The notes under the pieces: generated by a model
Seen by the model: the letters and a program-made list of their open reading frames with translations, nothing else
The model's database searches: none
What the model was told of the DNA's origin: nothing
Origin: Saccharomonospora xinjiangensis XJ-54
Lineage (GTDB): Bacteria > Actinomycetota > Actinomycetes > Mycobacteriales > Pseudonocardiaceae
NCBI RefSeq assembly: GCF_000258175.1
Contig: NZ_JH636049.1
Coordinates: 2,023,482 to 2,087,481, forward strand
Direction of reading: 5' to 3'
DNA length: 64,000 nt
In this document: piece by piece, positions 50,633-59,286 of the stretch
How the letters are laid out: each line of letters starts with the position of its first letter
Position numbering within the stretch: position 1 is the first letter of the stretch
Made by a program: the position numbers and the translations under genes

Positions 50633-51334
50633 TCAGCCGGGTCCTGCGGCATCCGAGGAGTCGCGGGCTGCCAGGTGAGCCACACACAGCGACGGCTCCA
50701 CGAAGGGTTCGAGACGTTCCGCCGTGACGGGCGCGCCGACTTCGGACAGCACGCCCCGCATCAAGCCGAGGTGCAGTGAGCACACCACGTCGGTGTGTGA
50801 CTCGGCGATCTCCCGGAACGGGCAGTGCCGCAGCGGCAACGTCCGGGGGAGATGCTCGTCCACCTCGCCCGTTGTGAAACCCAGATCGGCGAGCACAGTC
50901 GTCAGGCGCCGGATCGCCGCCTCCGCGTCGATCCGCTCGAACGGGGCAGGACGCTCCGCCAGGTAACGCCCCCACTGCTCTCCCGCCGCGAGTGCGGCCT
51001 CTCGCGGGTCGGGCACCACGTGATCGACCAGGGTACTGAGCATGGCGGCGAGAAGCCGGTAGCTGCGCGGACCGGCCTGTTCCGTGGCCACCGCCGCGTA
51101 CACCACCCTGGGGCGGCCGGGCCGCTGCCGGTCCTCCGCGCGGCGCTCGGCAAGCCCAGCCTCCACGAGGCCGTCGAGGTGAAACCGGGCGGTGTTGAGG
51201 TGCAGACCGGCCCGCTCGGCCACCTCCCGCACCCCGAGCGGAGCCCCTGCCACGCGCAGCAACTCCAGCACCCGCGCTCTGCTCTCTCCGAGCGCGGGGC
51301 CAGACGCGGAGTCGATCAGCGGCTTCCGGTGCAT
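50633..51334 (-). CDS. SufR-like (COG2345) winged-helix regulator with conserved Cys
   Basis: A 233-residue regulator with an N-terminal ArsR/MarR-like winged HTH (LGVREVAERAGLHLNTARFHLDGLV) and a C-terminal domain holding three Cys: HCPFREIAES, VVCSLHLGL and SLCVAHLA. SufR-type repressors bind an Fe-S cluster with Cys at comparable positions, so redox or iron sensing is plausible but unproven; no suf operon is present in the window. TACGAT-N7 precedes ATG 51334, a leaderless pattern. Confidence 0.82.
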   Translation of the reverse strand: MHRKPLIDSASGPALGESRARVLELLRVAGAPLGVREVAERAGLHLNTARFHLDGLVEAGLAERRAEDRQRPGRPRVVYAAVATEQAGPRSYRLLAAMLSTLVDHVVPDPREAALAAGEQWGRYLAERPAPFERIDAEAAIRRLTTVLADLGFTTGEVDEHLPRTLPLRHCPFREIAESHTDVVCSLHLGLMRGVLSEVGAPVTAERLEPFVEPSLCVAHLAARDSSDAAGPG

Positions 51335-51482
51335 GCGCTCAATCGTAAACCCCAACGCCATCGTGCTATCGACGTCGCGTCGTCCGACTCATCCGACCTG
51401 CGCAGTTCAGAGGGCCGAGATTTGTGACGATCGGCTTCGGCTAAACTCGCAAGCGACGGATTCCCCAGCGGAAGGAACGTCC

Positions 51483-51908
51483 ATGGCTCCCGGGCTCGCG
51501 GTGGCGACAGCGGCAGTGTTCGTATGGCTGGGCATGGTGCTGGCGATCTCGTTCCTCGAAGCGCCGTTGAAGTTCAGGGCCCCCGGTGTGACGATCCCCA
51601 TCGGGCTCGGTATCGGCAGGCTCGTCTTCCGCGCGCTCAACATCTCCGAGGCCGTTCTCGCGATCACAGCCGTGATCGCTTCGGCGGTCCACCCGCCGGA
51701 GTCGTCCGTCCTGGTGGCGGGCTCCGTGGCGCTCGCGGCACTCGCCGTGCAACTCGTCGCCGTGCGCCCGAGGTTGACCCGCCGTTCCGACCGGGTACTC
51801 GCGGGCGAGGATGTCCCGAGGTCGCGAAGCCACTACGTCTACGTCGCGCTCGAAGGGGTCAAGACCATCGCCCTCATCACAACCGGCGTTCTGCTCCTGA
51901 TGCTCTGA
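51483..51908 (+). CDS. Four-helix membrane protein of unknown function
   Basis: A 141-residue integral membrane protein with four predicted helices and a conserved-looking LAISFLEAPLKFRAPGV segment after helix 1, found in small actinobacterial and proteobacterial membrane proteins of unknown function. GGAAGGA precedes ATG 51483. It starts 149 bp from the divergent SufR-like gene and 24 bp ahead of the cupin gene, so membrane and cupin genes are probably co-transcribed and perhaps SufR-like-controlled. Confidence 0.72.
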   Translation: MAPGLAVATAAVFVWLGMVLAISFLEAPLKFRAPGVTIPIGLGIGRLVFRALNISEAVLAITAVIASAVHPPESSVLVAGSVALAALAVQLVAVRPRLTRRSDRVLAGEDVPRSRSHYVYVALEGVKTIALITTGVLLLML

Positions 51909-51932
51909 CCGATCGGAAAGGATGGCACAGCC

Positions 51933-52277
51933 ATGCTGTCGCACTCACTGGTTTCGCTCGCTGACGAATTGCTCGCCGACGCGCGCGCCGCTCACACCGG
52001 ACGCAGCGCGAAAACCCTCCACGGAGGACGCGACCACGCGCTCCGGCAGACACTCCTCGCCTTCGCGGCGGGGAAGCGGACGGGCAAGCACGAAAGCCCC
52101 GGTGAGGCCACCCTCCAGGTGTTGCGTGGCAAGGTAGTGCTCTCGACCGACGACGGCGTGTGGGAGGGCACCGAAGGCGAGTACCTCGTTCTTCCCGCAC
52201 AGCAACACGATCTCGAAGCCGTCGAGGACGCCGTCGTACTCCTCACAACGGCCGTGACCACGCACTCGGAGGCGTGA
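51933..52277 (+). CDS. Small cupin-domain protein
   Basis: A 114-residue single cupin: GKRTGKHESPGEATLQVLRGKVVLS is seen as GKHESPGEATLQVL and GEYLVLPAQQHDLEA, the two cupin motifs. The metal ligands are partly present (His, Glu, His). Such proteins are often LuxR- or stress-regulated sensors or isomerases; no substrate is indicated. It follows the membrane protein gene by 24 bp, with GGAAAGG upstream. Confidence 0.8.
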   Translation: MLSHSLVSLADELLADARAAHTGRSAKTLHGGRDHALRQTLLAFAAGKRTGKHESPGEATLQVLRGKVVLSTDDGVWEGTEGEYLVLPAQQHDLEAVEDAVVLLTTAVTTHSEA

Positions 52278-52364
52278 CTCGCGCCGCCTTTCCCACCTCC
52301 GTGGGAGGAGTTCCCCCTCGTAGCGGGAGGAGAGTCATGCGCTCCTGCCGCGAGGCTGGAGCGC

Positions 52365-53009
52365 ATGACCACTCGCGAAGCAAACACGCCCGCCGCTGTC
52401 GGTGTGCTGGGGTTCGCCCTCGCCGTTTTCTACGCGATTTTCGTGCGCTTCTACCACGCGGCAGGTGGAACGATCGGCATGGGCGGTCTGGTGCCCCGCG
52501 ATCTGCCCACCTTCCAGTTCGCGTCGTTCGTCGCTGGCCTCATCATTCTCCTCGGCGGAGTCGCCTGCCTGATGCTCACCAGGCCCGCGCTGCGCCGTGT
52601 CCCTGCGTGGGTGCCGGTGCTCGGCGGGCGTGAGCTGCCGACCGCGCTCATGGCCACCCTGTGTGGAGTGCCCGTGCTGGTCGGCGGCGTGTACGCCGTG
52701 ATCCACGGGCTCGGTGGTTTCGGCGCGAATCTGCTCTCGGTGCTCGGTTTCGCCGAAATCCCGATTCCCGCGGATGCGTGGCTGAATCTCGACTCGTCCA
52801 CAATGTCCTGGTGGGAGCTGTTCTTCTACGAGCCGTGGTTCGTCACCATGGGGATGTGCCTGCTTCTCAGCGCCCGCCGCTATGCCCTCGACAAGGGCGT
52901 CGCGGCCGCGACCGCCCGGCGCGTCGGCTTCGTGTGCACAGCATTGCTGCTCGCCGGTGGAGCGGCGTTCGTCTGGATGATCGTTTCGCACAACCTGCTT
53001 GTGCTGTGA
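52365..53009 (+). CDS. DUF3995-like membrane protein
   Basis: A 214-residue integral membrane protein with about five helices, including an LAVFYAIFVRFYHAAGGTIGM start and an extracellular loop ending in WWELFFYEPWFVTMGM. The layout resembles DUF3995. No catalytic signature. Start ATG 52365; the stretch 52278-52364 holds no strong signal. Confidence 0.68.
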   Translation: MTTREANTPAAVGVLGFALAVFYAIFVRFYHAAGGTIGMGGLVPRDLPTFQFASFVAGLIILLGGVACLMLTRPALRRVPAWVPVLGGRELPTALMATLCGVPVLVGGVYAVIHGLGGFGANLLSVLGFAEIPIPADAWLNLDSSTMSWWELFFYEPWFVTMGMCLLLSARRYALDKGVAAATARRVGFVCTALLLAGGAAFVWMIVSHNLLVL

Positions 53010-53111
53010 GTTCTGTCGGGCCGGTGCAGGACGAGGAAGGCAACTCCGTGCGGCAGGCAGGGGTTCGCGCGTAGCGTGGCTTCCGGCACGCTACCGCACT
53101 GGAGGCCGACG

Positions 53112-53966
53112 ATGCATTCGGAGATCGACTCGGTCCGCCTGCCCTGCGGCGTCACGCTCGGGGTCGAGCATTTCGGTGCTGTGGCAGCACCTCTCGTGCT
53201 CCTCGCAGGCGGACCGACCATGTTCTCGTGGCCCGACGCCCTCTGCGAAGCACTCGCTCGCGGGGGACGCCACGTCGTTCGATACGACCTTCGTGACTCC
53301 GGCGCATCGACCACGGTGGACCCCGGCGCGCCGAGCTACACGTTGCGAGATCTCGCCGCCGACGCCGCCGCGCTCGCGCGAGCACTCGGCCACTGGCCCG
53401 CACACCTGGCAGGCATCGGCGTCAGCGGGATGGTCGCCCAGGTCGCCGTGCTCGACCGTCCGGACGCGTTCTCGGCACTCACCCTCGCCGGGACACGCCC
53501 CGTCGCACCGGGTCCGATCGACGAGGATCTTCCCGACCACGACCCCGGCACGATAGGCCGGTTGTTCGCGCTCCCGATGCCCGGCTGGTCCGACCGCGCC
53601 GCGGTGACGGAATTCGCCGCGGCCAGAGCGGCAATCCTCGGCGACGACCCCGATGCGGCGCGCCGAACCGCCGGACGTGTCTACGACCGGACGCAGGGAA
53701 CCGAGCCCGAAGTACACCTGGCCAATCAGTTGGGCATGGTGTTCGCCAGACTCGACTGCGCACCACGCTGGCGTGAGCGCCTGCCCGAGCTCGCGATGCC
53801 GACGCTCGTGGTGCACGGTCGTCGCGACCCGTTCTTCCCTGTCGGCAACGGCGAAGCGCTGGCGCGTGAGATCCCCGGCGCGCGACTGCTCGTGCTCGAA
53901 CAGGCCGCGACCGCGATCCCCGACGCGGCGGCTGACGAGGTGGCGTCGGCGATGCTCGCGCTGTAG
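53112..53966 (+). CDS. Alpha/beta hydrolase, probably catalytically degenerate
   Basis: A 284-residue alpha/beta-hydrolase-fold protein related to RdmC/haloalkane-type esterases (VVRYDLRDSGAST, LAMPTLVVHGRRDPFFP). The nucleophile elbow reads GIGVSGMVAQ: Ser105 is present but the G-x-S-x-G motif is one residue short. The acid Asp is in GRRDPFFP, but the usual C-terminal GHxLP motif is replaced by EQAATAIPDAAA, so the catalytic His is missing. It may be a non-enzymatic binding protein. GGAGG precedes ATG 53112. Confidence 0.8.
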   Translation: MHSEIDSVRLPCGVTLGVEHFGAVAAPLVLLAGGPTMFSWPDALCEALARGGRHVVRYDLRDSGASTTVDPGAPSYTLRDLAADAAALARALGHWPAHLAGIGVSGMVAQVAVLDRPDAFSALTLAGTRPVAPGPIDEDLPDHDPGTIGRLFALPMPGWSDRAAVTEFAAARAAILGDDPDAARRTAGRVYDRTQGTEPEVHLANQLGMVFARLDCAPRWRERLPELAMPTLVVHGRRDPFFPVGNGEALAREIPGARLLVLEQAATAIPDAAADEVASAMLAL

Positions 53967-54088
53967 CCGTCGGCCGCGATGTTCCTGCTAGCGTGCGGGA
54001 ATTCGAGCGGAAGGCACGCGGACTCCATCCGGTGAGAACGGCGCCGGGGACGGGAAGTGCCGACGTTCGCGGGTACTGGGGAGTGCTG

Positions 54089-55444
54089 ATGGCCGAGTCG
54101 GCCCGGGTACGGCGATTGACCGACTACGAGCGACGTCGCATGCGGGAGTACCAACCGCGAGGAGGAGGTTCGCTCCGCAGGGTTCGGCAGGAGCTCTTCA
54201 GCACGAAGCGAGTGGCGATCGTTCTGTACTCCTCGCGGGGATTGCCGGTGCCGGAGATCGCCAGGGCGATGTCCACCGACGAGGACTACGTGCGGTATGT
54301 GATCTCCGCGTTCAACGAGCGGGGGCTTGCCGCGCTCGGTCTCCCTCCCGACACACGCAGGGGTTGGAAGAATCCCCGGAACCGCAGGAAATTCGCGAGG
54401 TGGCTCGCCGGGCTTGTCGCCGTGGCCGCGCTCGTCGTCGGGTTCCGCCACGGGCTCTGGGACAGCATCGTGCACTGGTGGCGGCGGGGCGAGGCAGCCG
54501 GGCAGGAAACGCTCTGGGGACTCCCGATGCTGTGGTGGGGCAGGATCGGGAAGTTCCTCCAGTTCGCGGCCGGGCTGGCGGCTCTGCTGGACATCTACGG
54601 ACCCGAACGCCTGGCGCGGCTGGCGAACCGCACCGCGAAACGTGCACGCAATGCCAGGAAGATGATCCGGCTGGCTCGGATCGGTCGGCGGGTGTATCAC
54701 CGCGAGGAGCATCTCAGGACCGCGCTCCACCACGATCTCGGCGAGGCCGCACACGACGATCCCCCACCCGGCGATGGCGAGGTCAAACTCGGCCCGTTCG
54801 AGCACTCGTTCGCGCGGCACCCCCGCTACGCCGAGCTCCTGGCGAAGCTGCACCACGCCTACGGCGGGAAGTCCCTCTGCGGCACGTGCGTCGAGAACGT
54901 GGTGGCCACATCCCCGTACACGGCCGCCGGGGGTGGAAGGAAACGGCTGTGGGACTGCGAACACGGGGCACTCGCGTTCCACACGCACGTGGAGGACTTC
55001 CTGCACCGGGACCTCAGCCCCGACGAGAGAGTGGCCCGCCGCATGCTCGACCAGTCCACGTTCCGGCTGTTCTCGTTCGTCTTCTCCAGCACGCTGTTGT
55101 CCATGGCTCCCGCCCTGCTCTTCTGGGAACTGCTGGATGCCCAACTGCTCGGCATGCTCCTCTCGACTGGGATCATGATGCTGATCATGCTGAGCGGCAT
55201 CGCCTCGTCATACGGCTACAGCGAGACCCACGGAGCCTTCCGAAGCTTCCTCTCGCGGACGTTCGCTGCGATGTCGCCCTCGGCGCTGCCGATCCTGTTC
55301 GCCGCGGGCGGGTGGCGGATCGTCTCCATCGCGCTCGCGGGCGTGGTGCGACTACTGGACCACCCCTCACCCGGCCGACCGCTGCGCAAACTCGCGTTCC
55401 TGCTGTTCCTCGTCGGGTTCTTCCTCGACGTGCTGGCAAGCTGA
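54089..55444 (+). CDS. HTH domain fused to multi-pass membrane protein, unknown function
   Basis: A 451-residue protein of unusual architecture. Residues about 25-90 form a homeodomain-like HTH of the transposase type (RGLPVPEIARAMSTDEDYVRYVISAF). A hydrophobic helix follows near 108-127, then an Arg-rich region, a Cys-containing segment (SLCGTCVENVV, LWDCEHGALAF) and about four C-terminal membrane helices. HTH plus membrane anchor suggests a membrane-bound DNA-binding regulator; I recognise no family. GGGAG lies 5 nt before ATG 54089; the frame is open upstream to 53993. Confidence 0.65.
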   Translation: MAESARVRRLTDYERRRMREYQPRGGGSLRRVRQELFSTKRVAIVLYSSRGLPVPEIARAMSTDEDYVRYVISAFNERGLAALGLPPDTRRGWKNPRNRRKFARWLAGLVAVAALVVGFRHGLWDSIVHWWRRGEAAGQETLWGLPMLWWGRIGKFLQFAAGLAALLDIYGPERLARLANRTAKRARNARKMIRLARIGRRVYHREEHLRTALHHDLGEAAHDDPPPGDGEVKLGPFEHSFARHPRYAELLAKLHHAYGGKSLCGTCVENVVATSPYTAAGGGRKRLWDCEHGALAFHTHVEDFLHRDLSPDERVARRMLDQSTFRLFSFVFSSTLLSMAPALLFWELLDAQLLGMLLSTGIMMLIMLSGIASSYGYSETHGAFRSFLSRTFAAMSPSALPILFAAGGWRIVSIALAGVVRLLDHPSPGRPLRKLAFLLFLVGFFLDVLAS

Positions 55445-55835
55445 CACCGCATTCTCCGCGTCCCGCCTACCGGCTGTGTGGGCCGCCTCGGTCCCTCTTC
55501 CGCACACCTCGTGGCGAGTGCGTGCCTCCCCGCTGACAAGTGGGTTCTCGCCGTTGACGGGCACCGGCCATTCCTGGCAGCACGACAACCTTGCCGCTGC
55601 TCACAGGCACCGGCCACTCTTGGCCGCCCCTGTGGCCTTGTCCGGCAGTGCGGGGAGCAGCAGCGTGAGCGGCGGACCGTGACCACACCGAGGAGCGGGC
55701 GCAGGGTGATCGGCCGACGGCGACGACAACGCCGAGCGATGGCGGAACACACGCCGTCGCGGCAGCACGGCAACGGTGAAGCGACGCGGCGTGTCGGCCC
55801 GGGCGTGGGGAACTAGGGAAGCAGGTGACGGAGTG
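55445..55835. other. 391-bp gap with no convincing gene
   Basis: Short frames here have no start signal or family. The one visible structure is a pair of 18-bp direct repeats, GCACCGGCCATTCCTGGC at 55561-55578 and GCACCGGCCACTCTTGGC at 55607-55624, 46 bp apart. The region probably holds the promoter of the following cassette. Confidence 0.6.
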
Positions 55836-56384
55836 ATGAACCAGATGGTTGGCTCGGCGAGTCGTTACGAGGCCGCCGACGCCACGGGTTCCATTCATAT
55901 CGCGGTGAACCGGCGGGCACTCGTGCTCAGCGTGAGTATCACCGAGGGCTGGCGCAAGAAGCTGGCGCCGGACCAGTTCGCCGATGCGCTACTCGGCGCG
56001 TATCGGGAGGCGTTCGAAACGGCGGTCTCGGCAGCGGTCACGCCCGGAGACTCCGGGCGACCGGCGAACCAGGCCATAGCGAAAATTCTGCGCGACTACG
56101 ACGACGATGACGCCCACGCGGACTGGTACACCGGCGTCCGCGCGAAACTCGATCGCATCAGGCAGCGCCGGAAGGCCATCAAGGAATATGCCGCCGAAGC
56201 CAGGGGCGGCTTGCTCGACCGAGAGGTTCGCGGCCCGAACGGATATCTCACCTTCCAGGTGCAACGTGGCGTTCTGGTCGGCGTGACAGCGGCGGCTCCC
56301 GCGTTGCGGTCCGCGAGCACCGATTTGCTCCGTGAGGATGCGATGACAGCATTTCGCGCGGCGAACCTGGCCGCCGAACTCTGA
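55836..56384 (+). CDS. YbaB/EbfC-like protein, first gene of type VII secretion-like cassette
   Basis: A 182-residue protein with the YbaB-like strand-helix pattern at both ends: SIHIAVNRRALVLSVSITEG, then APDQFADALLGAYREAFETA. A charged, helical centre (YDDDDAHADWYTGVRAKLDR) makes it longer than housekeeping YbaB. Related genes accompany WXG100 proteins in Pseudonocardiaceae. Start ATG 55836 or GTG 55833; the ribosome site is weak. It stands 47 bp ahead of the next gene. Confidence 0.65.
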   Translation: MNQMVGSASRYEAADATGSIHIAVNRRALVLSVSITEGWRKKLAPDQFADALLGAYREAFETAVSAAVTPGDSGRPANQAIAKILRDYDDDDAHADWYTGVRAKLDRIRQRRKAIKEYAAEARGGLLDREVRGPNGYLTFQVQRGVLVGVTAAAPALRSASTDLLREDAMTAFRAANLAAEL

Positions 56385-56431
56385 CAGACCCTGCCGACCA
56401 AGAAACAACGAGAACTTGGAAAGGAGCCATC

Positions 56432-56809
56432 ATGCCTGGGTATGAGGTCATCAGCTCAGCGGTGCGCGCCGAAGCACCGAAATGGGACGAGTTCACCGAC
56501 GTGGTGAAATCGACCCTGACATTCATCCAGGGCGCCACACTGGACACGTCCGCCTTCTTCGTTCTGACCCCCACGGCGGGCATCGAGATCAACCTCGCCC
56601 CGGAGACCCATCAGCGGGCGTACGAGAAGGTCCGCGCCTACATGGAATCCGTCCTCCAGGGGGCGGAAAGGGAATTCCCGCAAATCGGTGACGCCTTGGT
56701 CAAAGCAGCCAACAAGTACGACGAGGCAGAAGAAGAGGTCGAATTCGACCTCAACGAGATCTGGAACATAGAAAACGACTACCACAAGCCCGCGAAGGGG
56801 CCGAGGTAG
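56432..56809 (+). CDS. Small protein with YxxxD/E-type secretion signal (type VII substrate-like)
   Basis: A 125-residue, mostly helical protein. Near the C-terminus ANKYDEAEEE contains YDEAE, fitting the YxxxD/E export signal of type VII (ESX) substrates. The N-terminal half has a WDEF turn rather than WxG. AAAGGAG precedes ATG 56432 at good distance. It is probably an EspC-like or WXG100-like partner of the next gene. No ESX core genes (eccB-eccE) are in the window. Confidence 0.65.
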   Translation: MPGYEVISSAVRAEAPKWDEFTDVVKSTLTFIQGATLDTSAFFVLTPTAGIEINLAPETHQRAYEKVRAYMESVLQGAEREFPQIGDALVKAANKYDEAEEEVEFDLNEIWNIENDYHKPAKGPR

Positions 56810-56920
56810 GTTCCGCTCGTTCGAGCTTCTTGACTATCGCGCCGAGCCGTCGGCGCTTCCGCAGGCGACAAATACGACCGCCACCCAGCATGACCGAATC
56901 AACTGACCGAGGAGTCAGCC

Positions 56921-57655
56921 GTGCCGCCCACCCTTGAGGAACTGGAGACGTCGTGGAACGACTTGTTCTCCGAAGCCAAAGACGCCGTCGGTGACATCGA
57001 AGACTATTTCAGGCAGATCGACGACGCCACGAGCGTGGTCGTCGAAACCCTCTCTTCCGCTGTGAAGGAAGGCGTCAAGAAGCTGGGGGAGATCAAGGAC
57101 GATCTCGTTGCCATGTACAACGAAGCCGAAGCTCATCAATTGCCGGTGATCTCGTTGATGAGGCAGAGCTTCGCCTGGCTCGACAGTGTCAAGAGCCCGA
57201 TATCTGATCTTTCCCCGAAGGTCACCATCTGGCGCGACCAGAACTTGTCCAGTTGGAAGGGCGGCGCGGGCAGGGCTTACCTGATCGAGAAGACCGGCCA
57301 GCAGAGAGCCGCGATCGACGACGCCTGGCAGAACGCGGACAAAATCAGCGCATGGCTGATGGACATCGCGGAACGCAACGTCGATTACATGCTCGAATTC
57401 GTCGATAAGCTCGGGGTGATACTCGGCCAATATGTGGGCGCAGCGGCTGCTGCGGGCACGCTGATCGGCATTGCCGAGGCTATCGGCGATGCGGCAGATA
57501 TGGTCGCTCAGCTCTTTGCCGACATGGTGGACCTGTTGACCGACGTCGCGTCCAGGTTCATGGCAGCGGTGTCCGACGAACGAAAGATCGACAGTATTAC
57601 GAGCGACAACAGCGCTCTGCCGGGAGGCAAGTGGCCGGAGTCGGTCGTCGGTTAG
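56921..57655 (+). CDS. WXG-containing helical protein, probable type VII effector or partner
   Basis: A 244-residue helical protein. A central SSWKGGAGRAYLIEKTGQQ has the W-x-G turn of WXG100-type proteins, flanked by long helices. Around residues 165-190 is an Ala/Gly-rich hydrophobic stretch (GQYVGAAAAAGTLIGIAEAI). The short, polar C-terminus carries no toxin domain. GAGGA precedes the GTG start at 56921. It ends the three-gene cassette. Confidence 0.68.
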   Translation: MPPTLEELETSWNDLFSEAKDAVGDIEDYFRQIDDATSVVVETLSSAVKEGVKKLGEIKDDLVAMYNEAEAHQLPVISLMRQSFAWLDSVKSPISDLSPKVTIWRDQNLSSWKGGAGRAYLIEKTGQQRAAIDDAWQNADKISAWLMDIAERNVDYMLEFVDKLGVILGQYVGAAAAAGTLIGIAEAIGDAADMVAQLFADMVDLLTDVASRFMAAVSDERKIDSITSDNSALPGGKWPESVVG

Positions 57656-57707
57656 CCCCCGATCTCCCGTTCGGTAGGCGGACCGGAGAAGCGATCGCGA
57701 CAGCCGG

Positions 57708-58157
57708 TCACACCTGGTGCAGCCCCCGGTAGGCGTGGAGGATCTCCTTGACCGCGTCCGTCACCGGGGGCTGTTCGTCGAGCGGGGCCCACAGATACGA
57801 GTCGTGTTCGGTCAGGCGAACCGGCTCGGACTTCTCCACATGGGCGGCGAAGGTGAACTGGCGGCTCTTCTTCCCGCTACCCGAGGTGTAGTCGAAACTG
57901 CCGAGGTAGGCGACGATGCCGGTCACGGTCAGGCCGGTCTCCTCGGCGACCTCCCGGACCAGCGCGGCGTCGAGCGTCTCCTCCCCTTCCACCTTGCCGC
58001 TCGGCAACTCGTAGATTCCGCCCATGAAGTCATCCGCCGGCCGCTTGAGCAGCAAGATCTTGCCGCCGGCCCGCACGACGGCCCCGACGACGAGTTGCCC
58101 CACCCCGTCGTTCGCGGCTTGAGCGGTGAGTCCATCGAAAACGCGACCATCGATCAC
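57708..58157 (-). CDS. NUDIX hydrolase
   Basis: A 149-residue NUDIX protein that hydrolyses nucleoside diphosphates linked to another moiety. The Nudix box is GKVEGEETLDAALVREVAEE with following TGL; LLLKRPADDFMGGIYELPSG precedes it, here LLKRPADDFMGGIY. GTG 58157 is chosen because TAGGGT lies 7 nt upstream (leaderless); GTG 58166 would overlap that hexamer. Substrate unknown. Confidence 0.88.
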   Translation of the reverse strand: MIDGRVFDGLTAQAANDGVGQLVVGAVVRAGGKILLLKRPADDFMGGIYELPSGKVEGEETLDAALVREVAEETGLTVTGIVAYLGSFDYTSGSGKKSRQFTFAAHVEKSEPVRLTEHDSYLWAPLDEQPPVTDAVKEILHAYRGLHQV

Positions 58158-58421
58158 GCCGAGCACCCTAGTAGCGCCCGCTGCTCTTCACCGCCTCGTC
58201 GCCGTCCACTGCTGTCGGCGCAGTCCGGAGTACTGCGCCGATGCCCGCTTTCGTCTCGTTCCGGCCTGCGGCCTGCGATCGGCTCCCGCCGCCGCGACGG
58301 AGTTCGTGCGGTGTCAGCGCAGGGGAACGTCCACGGCAGTTGGTCGTCCGTGCCCGTGGCACAATCCGCGGCGAGTAGCCGGCGTCAGGTGCGCGTGGCG
58401 AGAGGTGTCGTGGGAGGCTGC

Positions 58422-59210
58422 GTGGCGGAATTCCGGCGTAGTGCCGCACTACCTCACCTGGAGACACGGCGGTCGTGCCAGAAGAACTCCTGCTATCGGC
58501 CGCACACCCATGACGCGTTCTCGATCGGCCTGATCGACGCGGGGACCTCAGTGCTCACCGGCCCGCTCGAAGGGCCTGTCCGTCTGGCGGCAGGCGACGT
58601 CGTCGTCATCCCCTCGGGACAGGTTCACGCCTGCAATCCCGACGCAGGCAAATGGCTCTACCAGATGATCCACGTGGACCAAGGCTGGGTCGCCTCACTC
58701 GCGCCACGCCGGGATGCCTGCCACCTGTTCGCCGGAATCCGTGTGCTGCGCCGCCGCGACCTGCATGAGCGAATCATTGCTCTGAACGACGCGATCTTCG
58801 CCGGCGAGGGCCGCGACCCGCTCGAAGCGGGGTTCGCTGCGCTGTTCGAGGCGCTCGGCACCGCCTCCCCCACGCATGTGGTGACGAGCGATGCCGACCC
58901 CGAACTTCTCACCCTGCTGCGGCCGGTCCTGCACCGGCTCCGCCATGACGAGTCCAATCCCGCGCTGAGCGAGCTGGCCGAGTCGGTCGGCATGACGAAG
59001 TACCAGCTCGTGCGCGCGATGAGGCGAGCGACGGGGCTCGCCCCTTTGGCCTGGCGGCAGAACGCCCGCATCATCCGGGCACGGCACCTGCTCCGCGAGG
59101 GCAGGCCCATCGCGGAGACCGCTCACGCGCTGGGATTCACCGACCAGAGCCATTTCCACCGCGTCTTCCGGGCGCACGTCGCCGCCTCGCCGGGCGTCTA
59201 CCGGAGCTGA
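58422..59210 (+). CDS. AraC-family regulator with cupin sensor domain
   Basis: A 262-residue regulator: N-terminal cupin (HTHDAFSIGLIDAG, PSGQVHACNPD) for ligand sensing and a C-terminal double HTH (LSELAESVGMTKYQLVRAMR and ETAHALGFTDQSHFHRVFR). GTG 58422 follows GGGAGG by 4 nt. It precedes a LysE exporter gene in the same direction (76 bp), the common arrangement in which the AraC protein senses an amino acid and activates its export. Confidence 0.9.
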   Translation: MAEFRRSAALPHLETRRSCQKNSCYRPHTHDAFSIGLIDAGTSVLTGPLEGPVRLAAGDVVVIPSGQVHACNPDAGKWLYQMIHVDQGWVASLAPRRDACHLFAGIRVLRRRDLHERIIALNDAIFAGEGRDPLEAGFAALFEALGTASPTHVVTSDADPELLTLLRPVLHRLRHDESNPALSELAESVGMTKYQLVRAMRRATGLAPLAWRQNARIIRARHLLREGRPIAETAHALGFTDQSHFHRVFRAHVAASPGVYRS

Positions 59211-59243
59211 CCGCAAGAACGTACAAGACCCCGACAGCGCCTG

Positions 59244-59280
59244 CCTCGATGCTCGACAGGTTCGTCGTCGAGCATCGAGG
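59244..59280 (+). promoter_or_regulatory. 14-bp perfect stem-loop in front of the LysE gene
   Basis: CCTCGATGCTCGAC (59244-59257) and GTCGAGCATCGAGG (59267-59280) are perfect complements around a 9-nt loop. The right arm ends at the GAGG that begins the ribosome-binding purine run before ATG 59287. It could be an AraC operator in DNA or a translation-controlling hairpin in RNA. Confidence 0.7.
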
Positions 59281-59286
59281 GGAGAG

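Noticed and set aside
55478..55816. 112-aa ORF in the gap before the type VII-like cassette
   Set aside because: Basic low-complexity translation, no ribosome site, and it ends in the leader of the YbaB-like gene.
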